This document shows, piece by piece, positions 6,924 to 15,069 of a DNA stretch of 50,102 nucleotides. A program made the position numbers and the translations under genes. The stretch's first letter is position 1. Every line of letters begins with the position of its first letter. Origin of the DNA: an uncultured Microbacterium sp. (GTDB lineage Bacteria; Actinomycetota; Actinomycetes; Actinomycetales; Microbacteriaceae). The stretch is from contig CAJYJO010000018.1 of assembly GCA_913774845.1 (NCBI GenBank), positions 1 through 50,102 of the forward strand. The letters run 5' to 3'. The notes below the pieces were generated by a model, which saw only the letters and a program-made list of their open reading frames with translations, did no database searches and was not told the DNA's origin.

Positions 6924-8498
6924 GTGACTTCCGGCCGATCCTTCTACATCACGACGCCGATCTACTACCCCAGCGATCTGCCCCACATCGGGCACGGGTA
7001 CACGACCGTCGCCGTCGACACGCTCGCGCGCTGGCACCGTCAGTCGGGCGACGACACCTGGATGCTCACCGGCACCGACGAGCACGGGCAGAAGATGCTG
7101 CGCGCGGCCGCCGCGAACGGCGTGACGCCGCAGGAGTGGGTCGACAAGCTCGTCACCGAATCGTGGTTCCCCCTCCTCGAGACGCTCGACGTCGCCAACG
7201 ACGACTTCATCCGCACGACCCAGCCTCGCCACGAGCAGCGTGTGCAGCAGTTCGTGAAGGCACTGTTCGATCGCGGCTACATCTACGCGGGCGAATATGA
7301 GGCGCTGTACTGCGTCGGCTGCGAGGAGTTCAAGCCCGAGGCCGAGATCGTCGACGGCACGGGCGCGTTCGAGGGCCTCAAGGTCTGCGCGATCCACTCG
7401 AAGCCGCTCGAGCTGCTGCAGGAGAAGAACTACTTCTTCAAGCTCAGCGAGTTCCAGGACCGCCTGCTCGAGCTGTACAAGACCGAGCCCGACTTCGTGC
7501 GACCCGAGTCGGCGCGCAACGAGGTCGTGTCGTTCGTGCGCAGCGGCCTGAAAGACCTCTCGATCTCGCGCTCCGCCTTCGACTGGGGCATCACGGTGCC
7601 CTGGGACCCCTCGCACGTCATCTACGTGTGGGTCGATGCGCTGCTCAACTACGCCACCGCCGTCGGGTACGGCACCGATCCCGAGGAGTTCGCCCGGCGC
7701 TGGCCCGCGTTCCACGTGGTCGGCAAAGACATCCTGCGCTTCCACGCCGTCATCTGGCCCGCCATGCTCATGGCGGCCGGTCTCGACGTGCCCCGGGGCG
7801 TCTTCGCGCACGGCTGGCTGCTCGTCGGCGGCGAGAAGATGTCGAAGTCCAAGCTCACCGGTATCGCGCCGACCGAGATCACCGACGTGTTCGGCTCCGA
7901 CGCCTACCGCTTCTACTTCCTGTCGGCGATCGCGTTCGGTCAGGACGGCTCCTTCTCGTGGGAAGACCTGTCCGCCCGCTACCAGGCCGAGCTCGCCAAC
8001 GGCTTCGGCAACCTCGCCTCGCGCACGGTCGCGATGATCGCGAAGTACTTCGAGGGCGTCGTGCCCGAGCCCGGCGCGTACACCGAGGGCGACCTCACGA
8101 TCCAGCGGATCGTGGCGGATGCCGCCGTGAACGCCGACGCCGCGGTGGAGCGGTTCCGCATCGACGAGGCCATCTCCGCGATCTGGACGATCGTCGACGC
8201 GCTGAACGGCTACATCACCGAGAACGAGCCGTGGGCCCTCGCCAAAGACGAGTCGACGCGCGAGCGTCTGGGCACCGTCCTCTACACCGCCGCCGAGGGA
8301 CTGCGCGCGCTCGCGGTGCTGCTCTCGCCGGTCATGCCCGCGTCGACGACGAAGCTGTGGGTCGCGCTCGGCGCGTCCGAGAGCCTCGGCGACCTGCACG
8401 GGCAGCCGCTGCGCGAAGCGGGGGAGTGGGGTGTGCTGCGTCCCGGCTCGTCGGTGAACGCGCTCTCGCCGCTGTTCCCGCGCGTCGAGCAGGCGTGA
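6924..8498 (+). CDS. metG: Methionyl-tRNA synthetase
   Basis: A 524-residue class I aminoacyl-tRNA synthetase that charges tRNA-Met. Visible motifs are FYITTPIYYPSDLPHIGHGY (HIGH signature), GTDEHGQKM, a zinc-knuckle region starting YCVGCEEF and continuing to KVCAIHSK, WVDALLNY, and KMSKSKL. An anticodon-binding helical bundle follows (VERFRIDEAISAIWTIVDALNGYI). It lacks the C-terminal EMAP/dimerisation domain, as is usual for actinobacterial MetG of this length. The stop codon overlaps the tatD GTG (GTGA), so the two genes are coupled, as metS-tatD are in mycobacteria. Confidence 0.97.
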   Translation: MTSGRSFYITTPIYYPSDLPHIGHGYTTVAVDTLARWHRQSGDDTWMLTGTDEHGQKMLRAAAANGVTPQEWVDKLVTESWFPLLETLDVANDDFIRTTQPRHEQRVQQFVKALFDRGYIYAGEYEALYCVGCEEFKPEAEIVDGTGAFEGLKVCAIHSKPLELLQEKNYFFKLSEFQDRLLELYKTEPDFVRPESARNEVVSFVRSGLKDLSISRSAFDWGITVPWDPSHVIYVWVDALLNYATAVGYGTDPEEFARRWPAFHVVGKDILRFHAVIWPAMLMAAGLDVPRGVFAHGWLLVGGEKMSKSKLTGIAPTEITDVFGSDAYRFYFLSAIAFGQDGSFSWEDLSARYQAELANGFGNLASRTVAMIAKYFEGVVPEPGAYTEGDLTIQRIVADAAVNADAAVERFRIDEAISAIWTIVDALNGYITENEPWALAKDESTRERLGTVLYTAAEGLRALAVLLSPVMPASTTKLWVALGASESLGDLHGQPLREAGEWGVLRPGSSVNALSPLFPRVEQA

Positions 8499-9616
8499 CG
8501 CGGGTGCCTTCCGAGTCCGCGCCCGCGGCGGCCCCCGAGCCTGCGTCGGTCCCTGAGCCGGCGGCCCCCGAGCCCGCGGCGGCCCCTGCGCAGGCGGCGG
8601 CCCCTGAGCAGGCGGCGGCCCCGGCGCAGGCGGCGGCCCCTGAGCCTGTCGAAGGGTCCGCCACCGGGGGCACCGCCCGGCCCGCCGCCCCCGGCTCGGC
8701 CCCCGTCGATCGCCCCCGGGGCACCATCGACGGAGCCGACCCGAGCCAGTACGTCCGGGAACGGTCGGTCGACGGTCGTCGCGACGTCAGCTATCCGCCG
8801 GCGCCCGAGCCCCTCGGCATCCCGGTCTACGACAATCACACGCACCTCGAGATCGAAGACGGCGAGACCGGCCTTTCCCTGGACGAGCAGCTCGAACGTG
8901 CCCTGGCCGTCGGCGTCCACGGCGTCGTGCAGGCCGGCGGTGACGTCGACTCCTCGCGCTGGTCGGCGTGGGCCGCGCGGTCGCACCCCCGCGTGCTGGC
9001 CGCCGTCGCCATCCACCCGAACGAGGCGCCGGCGTACGAGCAGGCGGGCGAACTCGATGCGGCGATCGCCGTCATCGACGAGCTCGCCGCCGAGCCGCGC
9101 GTGCGGGCGATCGGCGAGACGGGCCTGGACTTCTTCCGCACCGAGGCCGACGGCATCCCGGCCCAGCAGCGCTCGTTCGAGGCGCACATCGCCCTGGCGA
9201 AGAAGCACGGCATCGCCATGCAGATCCATGACCGCGACGCCCACGACGCCGTGCTCGAGACGCTCGAGCGGGTCGGTGCCCCCGAGAAGACGGTCTTCCA
9301 TTGCTTCTCAGGCGACGCCGACATGGCGCGCATCGCCGCTGACCGCGGGTACTACCTCTCGTTCGCCGGCAACGTCACGTTCAAGAACGCGCAGAACCTG
9401 CGCGACGCCCTCGCCGTGACCCCGCTGGATCGCATCCTCGTCGAGACCGACGCCCCGTTCCTCACTCCGGTGCCCTACCGCGGTCGCCCGAATGCGCCGT
9501 ACCTGATCCCCGTGACGCTGCGCTTCCTCGCGGCGGAGCTGCGGATGGATGCCGACGAGCTCGGCGCCCAGGTCGCCGCCAACACGCTCCGCGTTTACGG
9601 CGCCTTCGAGGACTGA
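8495..9616 (+). CDS. tatD: TatD family metal-dependent deoxyribonuclease with low-complexity N-terminal extension
   Basis: A 373-residue protein in two parts. Residues 1 to about 105 are an Ala/Pro/Glu-rich disordered extension, partly built from 18-bp repeats and containing PEPVEG encoded by an interspersed repeat. Residues about 110-373 form a complete TatD TIM barrel with metal-ligand motifs: YDNHTHLE, AIHPNEA, IGETGLDFFR, QIHDRDAHDA, HCFSGD and VETDAPFLTP. TatD enzymes are 3'-5' exonucleases/deoxyribonucleases of DNA quality control. GTG 8495 overlaps the metG stop by 4 bp. A start inside the extension cannot be excluded, because the catalytic domain begins only near 8811. Confidence 0.9.
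   Translation: MTRVPSESAPAAAPEPASVPEPAAPEPAAAPAQAAAPEQAAAPAQAAAPEPVEGSATGGTARPAAPGSAPVDRPRGTIDGADPSQYVRERSVDGRRDVSYPPAPEPLGIPVYDNHTHLEIEDGETGLSLDEQLERALAVGVHGVVQAGGDVDSSRWSAWAARSHPRVLAAVAIHPNEAPAYEQAGELDAAIAVIDELAAEPRVRAIGETGLDFFRTEADGIPAQQRSFEAHIALAKKHGIAMQIHDRDAHDAVLETLERVGAPEKTVFHCFSGDADMARIAADRGYYLSFAGNVTFKNAQNLRDALAVTPLDRILVETDAPFLTPVPYRGRPNAPYLIPVTLRFLAAELRMDADELGAQVAANTLRVYGAFED
8576..8647 (+). repeat. 18-bp tandem repeat (four units) in tatD
   Basis: Four units of GCGGCGGCCCCKGMGCAG-like sequence encode AAAPxQ hexapeptides. The last unit runs into the interspersed CCTGAGCCTGTCGAAGGG element. Confidence 0.7.
8639..8656 (+). repeat. Interspersed repeat CCTGAGCCTGTCGAAGGG, copy in tatD
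   Basis: This is the reverse complement of the CCCTTCGACRGGCTCRGG element that also occurs at 16023 and 16076. Here it is translated as PEPVEG inside tatD. Confidence 0.6.
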
Positions 9617-9725
9617 CGCGCGCGCATCTTCGGCGCCTCGCGCGTCCTCAGCCGCGGGGCCGAGGACGCCGCTGAGCTTGCGCAGGTCGCTGAGATCACG
9701 CGAGCGCAGACGACGCCAGAACGAC

Positions 9726-9757
9726 GAAGGCCGGCACCCTGCGGGGCGCCGGCCTTC
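9726..9757. terminator. Bidirectional hairpin terminator between tatD and the sugar porter
   Basis: GAAGGCCGGC pairs with GCCGGCCTTC (10 bp, perfect). It lies between two convergent genes in an otherwise empty 153-bp gap. Confidence 0.65.
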
Positions 9758-9769
9758 CGGCATCCGGGA

Positions 9770-11230
9770 TCAGGCCTTGGTGCCGGCCTTCGGCTTGCGT
9801 ACGAACAGCGTCTCGGTCTGCTCGAGCTCCATGCCCTTGGTCTCGGGGATGCGCAGGGCGACGTACACGAACGACAACGCCGCGAACAGCGCGTACATGC
9901 CGTAGGTGAGGGGGAGCGACCAGCCCGACATCGCGGGGAACGAGACGGTGATGGCGAAGTTCGCGATCCACTGCGCACCGGCGGCGACGCCGAGGGCCTT
10001 GCCGCGGATGCGGCTCGGGAAGATCTCGCCGAGCAGCACCCACACCAGCGGACCCCAGGAGGCGCCGAAGCCGACGACGAAGACGTTCGCGGCGACGAGG
10101 GCGACCCCGCCCCACGGGGCGGGGAGCGAGACGTCCTGACCCGAGCCGGTCGCGAAGGCGAACGACAGGGCCATCGCGCCGAGCGAGAGGGTCATGAGGA
10201 TCGAGCCGGTCAGCAGGATCGGCTTACGGCCCACGCGGTCGACGAGGAAGATCGCGACGAAGGTCACCACGACGTTGGTCACCGAGGTGATGACCGAGAT
10301 CAGCAGCGAGTTGCTCTCGTCGAAGCCGACCGCCTTCCAGAGGGTCGTGGAGTAGTAGAAGATCACGTTGATGCCGACGAACTGCTGGAACATCGACAGC
10401 AGGATGCCGGTCCAGACGATGCCCTGCAGGCCCAGCACCGGGCCGCGGAGCGAGACGTTCTTGTTCTTGCGGTCGGCTTCGATCGTGTTCGACAGCTCGT
10501 TCATCGTCTTGTCGAGGTCGGCCGGCGGCACCAGGCGCGCGAAGATCGCCTTGGCCTCGTCGCGCTTGCCCTTGGCGAGCAGGTAGCGGGGCGACTCGGG
10601 AACGGTGAACGAGAGGATGCCGTAGACGGCGGCGGGGATGACGCCGACGAGGAACATCCAACGCCACGCCTCCAGGCCCAGCCAGAGCTGGTTCGCCGCA
10701 CCGCCGGCAGAGTTGGCGAGCAGCGCGTCGGAGAGCAGGGCGCCGAAGATGCCGAGGGTGATCGCGAGCTGCTGGAGAGAGGCGAGCGAGCCGCGGATCT
10801 GTCGCGGCGCGACCTCGGCGATGTACGCGGGGGCGACCACCGAGGCGATGCCGATGCCCAGGCCGCTCATGACGCGCCAGAGGATCAGGTCGGGCACGCT
10901 GAAGGTGAGCGCGGCGCCGATCGACGACACGAAGAACAGCACGGCGCCGAGGAGCATGACCTTCAGACGCCCCCAGCGGTCCGAGAGGGCGCCGGCGATG
11001 ATGGCTCCCACCGCGCAGCCCAGCAGCGCGACGGCGACGACGAAGCCCGTCAGCACCTGGCCCAGCTCGAAGTTGCCGTCGACCGCATCGACCGCGCCGT
11101 TGATGACCGAGGAGTCGAAACCGAAGAGGAAACCGCCCACCGCGGCCGCGACCGAGAGGCCGATGGCTCGTCGCCCGTAGGGGCTCCTGAGGGTGAAGGC
11201 GTTCGAGGGGATGGACTGCGTTTGACTCAC
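9770..11230 (-). CDS. Sugar porter family MFS transporter (sugar:H+ symporter)
   Basis: A 486-residue, 12-helix transporter. Sugar porter motifs are all present: [15 protein letters not shown] in helix 1, DRWGRLKVM after helix 2, the conserved Arg motif in [59 protein letters not shown] and [11 protein letters not shown]. These place it near XylE/GlcP-type hexose or pentose symporters; the exact sugar cannot be read. GTG 11230 follows a TAGCGT -10 box by 6 nt (leaderless). It occupies the tatD-ksgA gap where rpfB is found in many actinobacteria. Confidence 0.9.
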   Translation of the reverse strand: MSQTQSIPSNAFTLRSPYGRRAIGLSVAAAVGGFLFGFDSSVINGAVDAVDGNFELGQVLTGFVVAVALLGCAVGAIIAGALSDRWGRLKVMLLGAVLFFVSSIGAALTFSVPDLILWRVMSGLGIGIASVVAPAYIAEVAPRQIRGSLASLQQLAITLGIFGALLSDALLANSAGGAANQLWLGLEAWRWMFLVGVIPAAVYGILSFTVPESPRYLLAKGKRDEAKAIFARLVPPADLDKTMNELSNTIEADRKNKNVSLRGPVLGLQGIVWTGILLSMFQQFVGINVIFYYSTTLWKAVGFDESNSLLISVITSVTNVVVTFVAIFLVDRVGRKPILLTGSILMTLSLGAMALSFAFATGSGQDVSLPAPWGGVALVAANVFVVGFGASWGPLVWVLLGEIFPSRIRGKALGVAAGAQWIANFAITVSFPAMSGWSLPLTYGMYALFAALSFVYVALRIPETKGMELEQTETLFVRKPKAGTKA

Positions 11231-11236
11231 CTGCCC

Positions 11237-11242
11237 ACGCTA
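11237..11242 (-). promoter_or_regulatory. -10 box of the sugar porter (TAGCGT), leaderless
   Basis: On the minus strand TAGCGT is followed by GGGCAG (6 nt) and then GTG at 11230. Confidence 0.6.
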
Positions 11243-11284
11243 CTCCCGCCTCGCCGACGGCGAGGGTTCTGGCGGAGCCCTGAC

Positions 11285-11290
11285 TACAGT
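11285..11290 (+). promoter_or_regulatory. -10 box of ksgA (TACAGT), leaderless
   Basis: TACAGT is followed by GGAACA (6 nt) and then ATG at 11297. This supports 11297 over an upstream in-frame ATG at 11222. Confidence 0.65.
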
Positions 11291-11296
11291 GGAACA

Positions 11297-12142
11297 ATGC
11301 CCGTTTCGCTCCTCGGTGCCGCCGAGATCCGTCGGCTCGCCGCCGACCTCGACGTCACGCCCACCAAGAAGCTCGGGCAGAACTTCGTCGTCGACGCCAA
11401 CACGGTGCGCAAGATCGTGCAGGCGGCTCGGGTCACGGCATCCGATCGAGTGGTCGAGATCGGTCCCGGCCTCGGATCCCTCACTCTCGCGATCCTCGAG
11501 ACGGGCGCGTCGGTGACGGCGGTCGAGATCGACCACCGCCTCGCCGAACGCCTGCCGGACACCGCGCGCGCGCACGGGGTGCCCGACGACCGCCTGACCG
11601 TGATCGACGCCGACGCGCTGCGCGTCGACGAGCTCCCGGGCGAGCCGAGCGTGCTGGTCGCGAACCTCCCCTACAACGTGTCGGTGCCGGTGCTGCTGCA
11701 CTTCCTCGAGACGTTCCCGTATCTCGAGCGCGGCGTCGTCATGGTTCAGGCCGAGGTGGGCGAGCGTCTCGCTGCTCCTCCCGGCTCGAAGATCTACGGT
11801 GCGCCGAGCGTCAAGGCCGCCTGGTACGGCGCGTGGCGTCTGGCGGGCACCGTGTCGCGTCAGGTGTTCTGGCCGGTCCCCAACGTCGACAGCGTGCTCG
11901 TCGGCTTCGATCGGGATGCCGAGCCCCGCGGCAGCGAGGAGCACCGCCTCCGCACCTTCCAGATCGTGGATGCCGCTTTCCAGCAGCGCCGCAAGATGCT
12001 CCGCCAGGCGCTGTCCGGCGTGCTGGGGGGAACCGCGGCCGAGGCGTCGGCGCAGCTGGAGGCCGCGGGCGTCGACCCGACCCTCCGCGGCGAGCAGCTC
12101 ACGGTCGACGACTACGCCCGCATCGCCGCCCTCTCCTCCTGA
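11297..12142 (+). CDS. ksgA: 16S rRNA (adenine1518/1519-N6,N6)-dimethyltransferase KsgA
   Basis: A 281-residue SAM-dependent enzyme that dimethylates two adenosines in the 3' hairpin of 16S rRNA, a late checkpoint of 30S assembly. Motifs: [18 protein letters not shown], the SAM-binding [31 protein letters not shown], the catalytic NLPYN ([13 protein letters not shown]), [15 protein letters not shown] and the C-terminal [12 protein letters not shown]. Start 11297 gives [20 protein letters not shown], the usual N-terminus, and agrees with the -10 spacing. ispE follows 2.9 kb later rather than immediately, because a phosphodiesterase and a Stealth gene intervene. Confidence 0.96.
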   Translation: MPVSLLGAAEIRRLAADLDVTPTKKLGQNFVVDANTVRKIVQAARVTASDRVVEIGPGLGSLTLAILETGASVTAVEIDHRLAERLPDTARAHGVPDDRLTVIDADALRVDELPGEPSVLVANLPYNVSVPVLLHFLETFPYLERGVVMVQAEVGERLAAPPGSKIYGAPSVKAAWYGAWRLAGTVSRQVFWPVPNVDSVLVGFDRDAEPRGSEEHRLRTFQIVDAAFQQRRKMLRQALSGVLGGTAAEASAQLEAAGVDPTLRGEQLTVDDYARIAALSS

Positions 12143-12184
12143 CGCCGGCGCTCCTGGCCGCCCGGCCGGCGCCGTGTGGGGTCC

Positions 12185-12239
12185 GAGTCGCCAAGATTGT
12201 CGCTTCGGCGGAGCGTCGAGCGACGAATCGTGGCGACTC
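12185..12239. repeat. Long imperfect inverted repeat (about 20-bp arms) after ksgA
   Basis: Arms 12185-12203 and 12220-12239 match with one mismatch and one bulge around a 16-nt loop (arm GAGTCGCCAAGATTGTCGC). There is no U-tract. It could be the ksgA terminator or a palindromic interspersed element. Confidence 0.6.
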
Positions 12240-12300
12240 ACGCGGGAGGGAACCGGGCGAATTCTCGCCGTGTTCATCACCCGTTCCTGAAACACGTCTG

Positions 12301-12306
12301 TAACAT
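12301..12306 (+). promoter_or_regulatory. Putative -10 box (TAACAT) of the phosphodiesterase gene
   Basis: TAACAT lies in a locally AT-rich patch 65 bp before the start codon. No convincing -35 box is visible. Confidence 0.35.
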
Positions 12307-12370
12307 TTCGAGCTGACCGGGAGCATCACGCCGGTGACGAGGTCGTACCCGACGGCCCGAGAGGAACGAG

Positions 12371-13306
12371 ATGCGCTACGCCGAGTACCCCCGCGCCGAA
12401 CGGGTGCTGCTGCACCTGAGCGACACCCACCTGCGTGCCGGCGGAGCCCCGCTCTATGACGGCGTGGACTCCGAGGCGTACCTCGCCCGCGCGGTCGCGT
12501 CGATCGAGGCGTCGGGGCTGCGTCCGCACGCGCTCGTGTTCACCGGCGACCTGGCCGACTTCGGTGAGGCCGACGCCTACGCCCGCGTGCGCGCCCTGGT
12601 CGAACCGCTCGCCGAGCGCCTCGGCACCCGCGTCGTGTGGGTCATGGGCAACCACGACGAGCGGTCCGCGTTCCGCGAAGCGCTGCTCCCCGACGACGTC
12701 GCCGACAAGGCCGCGCCCGTCGACCGCGTCGACGAGTTCGACGGCCTGCGCATCGTCACCCTCGACACCTCCGTACCGGGTGCCCACCACGGCGAGGTCA
12801 CGGCCGCCCAGCGCGCGTGGCTCGCCGACGTCCTGTCGACCCCGGCCCCTCTGGGCACGATCCTGGCCATGCACCACCCGCCGGTCCCGAGCGTCCTCGA
12901 CCTCGCGGCCTCGGTCGAACTGCGCGACCAGCGCGACCTGGCCGAGGTGCTCCGGGGGAGCGACGTGCGCGCGATCCTCGCCGGGCACCTGCACTATTCG
13001 ACCTTCGCCACCTTCGCCGGCATCCCGGTGTCGGTCGCGTCGGCCACCTGCTACACGCAGGACCTGATGGTCCCGGTGGGGGGAACCCGGCCGCAGGACG
13101 CCGCGCAGGGGTTCAACATCGTGCACGTCTACGACGAGACGATCGTGCATTCGGTGGTGCCGATGGCGGCGAGCGAAGCGCTGCAGTACGTCGACGCCGA
13201 GGAGTCCCAGCGCCGCCTGCGCGATGCCGGGATCGTGGTCCCGACCTCGCGTGCGCTCAGCGGGCGGGTGTCGCCGCCGACGACGCCGATCCCGATCCTG
13301 CACTGA
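12371..13306 (+). CDS. Metallophosphoesterase, CpdA/Icc-like 3',5'-cyclic nucleotide phosphodiesterase
   Basis: A 311-residue calcineurin-like hydrolase. The five metal-site motifs appear in order: LSDTHL (about residue 17), GDLADFG, GNHDE, HHPP and GHLHYS. The spacing and length match the Icc/CpdA group, which hydrolyses cyclic AMP, so it may set cAMP levels. Glycerophosphodiesterase-like or other phosphodiester substrates remain possible. GAGAGG lies upstream of ATG 12371. The 3' end runs 50 bp into the convergent Stealth gene. Confidence 0.85.
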   Translation: MRYAEYPRAERVLLHLSDTHLRAGGAPLYDGVDSEAYLARAVASIEASGLRPHALVFTGDLADFGEADAYARVRALVEPLAERLGTRVVWVMGNHDERSAFREALLPDDVADKAAPVDRVDEFDGLRIVTLDTSVPGAHHGEVTAAQRAWLADVLSTPAPLGTILAMHHPPVPSVLDLAASVELRDQRDLAEVLRGSDVRAILAGHLHYSTFATFAGIPVSVASATCYTQDLMVPVGGTRPQDAAQGFNIVHVYDETIVHSVVPMAASEALQYVDAEESQRRLRDAGIVVPTSRALSGRVSPPTTPIPILH

Positions 13307-14837
13307 CCGCGGGCTTCTCCCACGGCGCGGCGACCGGGAAGTAGCGCTCGAGGCAGGCGCGCAGCGCCGGGACGCGCACCTCCTCGGGGATTTCGGGGAC
13401 GCTGCCGTCGTTGAGGCAGAACATGTCGGTGTCGCGACGGGAGACGAGTCGCTCCATGGTGCGCAGCGAATCGAGCTGCGTCGTCTGCACGTAACGCGTG
13501 CGGGGCTCCGTCGTCACGACGGCCCGGCCGGTGGCCAGCGCGTAGTGGTGGTACAGGCTGTTGGTCACCGAGATGTCGGTCGCCGCGCGGAAGCGGCTCG
13601 CGGCGGTGCGGGTGTAGTCCTCGGCGAACTCCGCCTCGAGCTCGAAGGCGACCGAGCGGCGCAGCGGCGTCGCGCAGTGCTCGAGGTCGAGCGTGATGAC
13701 GCGGCCGAAGCGCTCTTTCAGGAGGGCGCGATTGACGCGGAGCCCGTTGTCGTGACCCGAGCGATCGATGTGGGCCGGACCGCTTCCGATGCGCACGCCG
13801 CTCTCGACGAAACGGCTCACGCCGCCACCGCTGAAGAACAGTTCCGGGGTCACCGGTCGCCCGAAGAACATGTCGTCGTTGCTGTAGAGGAAGTGCTCGG
13901 CGAGACCGGGGATGCGGTGCAGCTGCGCCTCGACGGCGTGCGAGTTGTGGGTGGGCAGCACCGAGGGGTCGGCGAAGAACTCCTCGCTGCGCACGACGGT
14001 GACCTTCGGGTGATCGGCGAGCCACTCGGGGGTGGGGGAGTCGGTCGCGATGAAGATACGCCGCACCCAGGGCGCGTACATGTGGACGCTGCGCAGCGCG
14101 TAGCGCAGTTCGTCGACCTGGCGATAGCGGGCGGCGTTGTCGTCGCCGTCGCCGACGACGTAGCCCTTCATGCGCGCGGCGCGCTGGCGCTGGAACTCGC
14201 TGGATGAGCCGTCGACCCACGAGAAGACCATGTCGATGTCGGCGGTGAACTCGTTCGGGTGCGGATCGAACATGCCCGAGACGGTGGTCCACCGTCGGCC
14301 GTAGCGCTCGACCTCGACGAGATCGAGGTCGGCCGCGGCGAAGCGGCGGCGCGTCAGGGCGCTCGGACGCGGCGCCTCGACGGTGGTGTCGCCGAAGCGC
14401 CACAGCTCCAGGCGCGGGGCGAGCGACGCTCCGTAGCGGTAGGAGCCCTCGGTCGACGTGCGCGGACGGAACACGGCGTAGGCCTGCACCGACCCGGGCG
14501 CGGGCTGCACGCTGTGGGCGGGGACGGGGTCCTCCCCGCGGGCCTTGAGGTACACCGGGCCCAGGTCGGGATCGCGGAGCGCATCGATCGCCCGCTCGCC
14601 GTCGACGGTGTCGACCACGAGCTTCGGGCGGCGGTTCGCGTCGCGCACGAGCAGCACCCGAACGCCGGCCGCCTCGATGGCCGCGGCGGCCGTGAGCAGG
14701 TCGTCCTGCTCCGCCATCGCGGGGGTGGCGGTGTCGTCGACGACGTGGAGGATGCCGTCGTGCATGCGGATGTCGGAGCGGGACAGCAGGGCGCGCCAGG
14801 GGTCGGTGTCGTTCGACAGGGGGACCATCGGGCGCAT
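13257..14837 (-). CDS. Stealth family protein (sugar-1-phosphate transferase)
   Basis: A 526-residue protein with all four conserved Stealth regions: CR1 (IDMVFSWVDGSSSEFQRQR), CR2 (ELRYALRSVHMYAPWVRRIFIATD and onward to FADPSVLPTHNSHAVE and FLYSNDDMFFG), CR3 (AATDISVTNSLYHHYALATGRAV) and CR4 (MFCLNDGSVPEI). Known members transfer hexose-1-phosphate to make phosphodiester-linked capsules or act in surface glycan synthesis. The N-terminal 190 residues are typical of actinobacterial Stealth proteins. It has a strong GAGGAGG 4 nt upstream of ATG 14837. No other polysaccharide gene is adjacent, so the acceptor glycan is unknown. A link to wall or capsule phosphoglycan is inference. Confidence 0.9.
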   Translation of the reverse strand: MRPMVPLSNDTDPWRALLSRSDIRMHDGILHVVDDTATPAMAEQDDLLTAAAAIEAAGVRVLLVRDANRRPKLVVDTVDGERAIDALRDPDLGPVYLKARGEDPVPAHSVQPAPGSVQAYAVFRPRTSTEGSYRYGASLAPRLELWRFGDTTVEAPRPSALTRRRFAAADLDLVEVERYGRRWTTVSGMFDPHPNEFTADIDMVFSWVDGSSSEFQRQRAARMKGYVVGDGDDNAARYRQVDELRYALRSVHMYAPWVRRIFIATDSPTPEWLADHPKVTVVRSEEFFADPSVLPTHNSHAVEAQLHRIPGLAEHFLYSNDDMFFGRPVTPELFFSGGGVSRFVESGVRIGSGPAHIDRSGHDNGLRVNRALLKERFGRVITLDLEHCATPLRRSVAFELEAEFAEDYTRTAASRFRAATDISVTNSLYHHYALATGRAVVTTEPRTRYVQTTQLDSLRTMERLVSRRDTDMFCLNDGSVPEIPEEVRVPALRACLERYFPVAAPWEKPAVSAGSGSASSAATPAR

Positions 14838-14938
14838 GCTGCCTCCTCGGGGGGATGGATGACGGATCCCGCAACCGTAGGGTTCCGGGGTTTCGACGAC
14901 GTTTCGGCGGCGGCGCCGAACGGTGGGGAGCGGGGCGC

Positions 14939-14944
14939 TACTGT
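14939..14944 (+). promoter_or_regulatory. -10 box (TACTGT) of the leaderless ORF upstream of ispE
   Basis: TACTGT is followed by CGAAGA (6 nt) and GTG 14951, the same geometry as at rsmI, metG and ksgA. Confidence 0.55.
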
Positions 14945-14950
14945 CGAAGA

Positions 14951-15067
14951 GTGACTCTCATCGCCCGCTCCGGCCCGGACCTTCCCGTACCGCCTTGCGA
15001 GCGACGGCGGGAAGCGGGCCGACGTACCAGTTTCGCACACCGCGAGCACGTCGAGGAGCGAGGTTGA
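14951..15067 (+). CDS. Leaderless 38-codon upstream ORF of ispE
   Basis: The ORF starts GTG-ACT-CTC ([15 protein letters not shown]...) exactly 6 nt after a TACTGT -10 box and stops with TGA at 15065-15067, 2 nt before the ispE ATG. The peptide is Arg/Glu-rich with one Cys, has no membrane segment and resembles no family I know. Its position suggests a leader peptide whose translation controls or couples ispE translation. A random short ORF is the alternative. The ispE Shine-Dalgarno (GAGGAGCGAGG) lies inside its last codons, so ribosomes terminating here could reinitiate. Confidence 0.45.
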   Translation: MTLIARSGPDLPVPPCERRREAGRRTSFAHREHVEERG

Positions 15068-15069
15068 CG

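Noticed and set aside
6864-8399. 511-codon open frame antisense to metG
   Set aside because: Its composition is that of a GC-rich shadow, and metG on the plus strand has all synthetase motifs.
8576-8647. Short spaced repeats as a possible CRISPR array
   Set aside because: The 18-bp units are contiguous, in frame with tatD and have no spacers. No cas genes are present.
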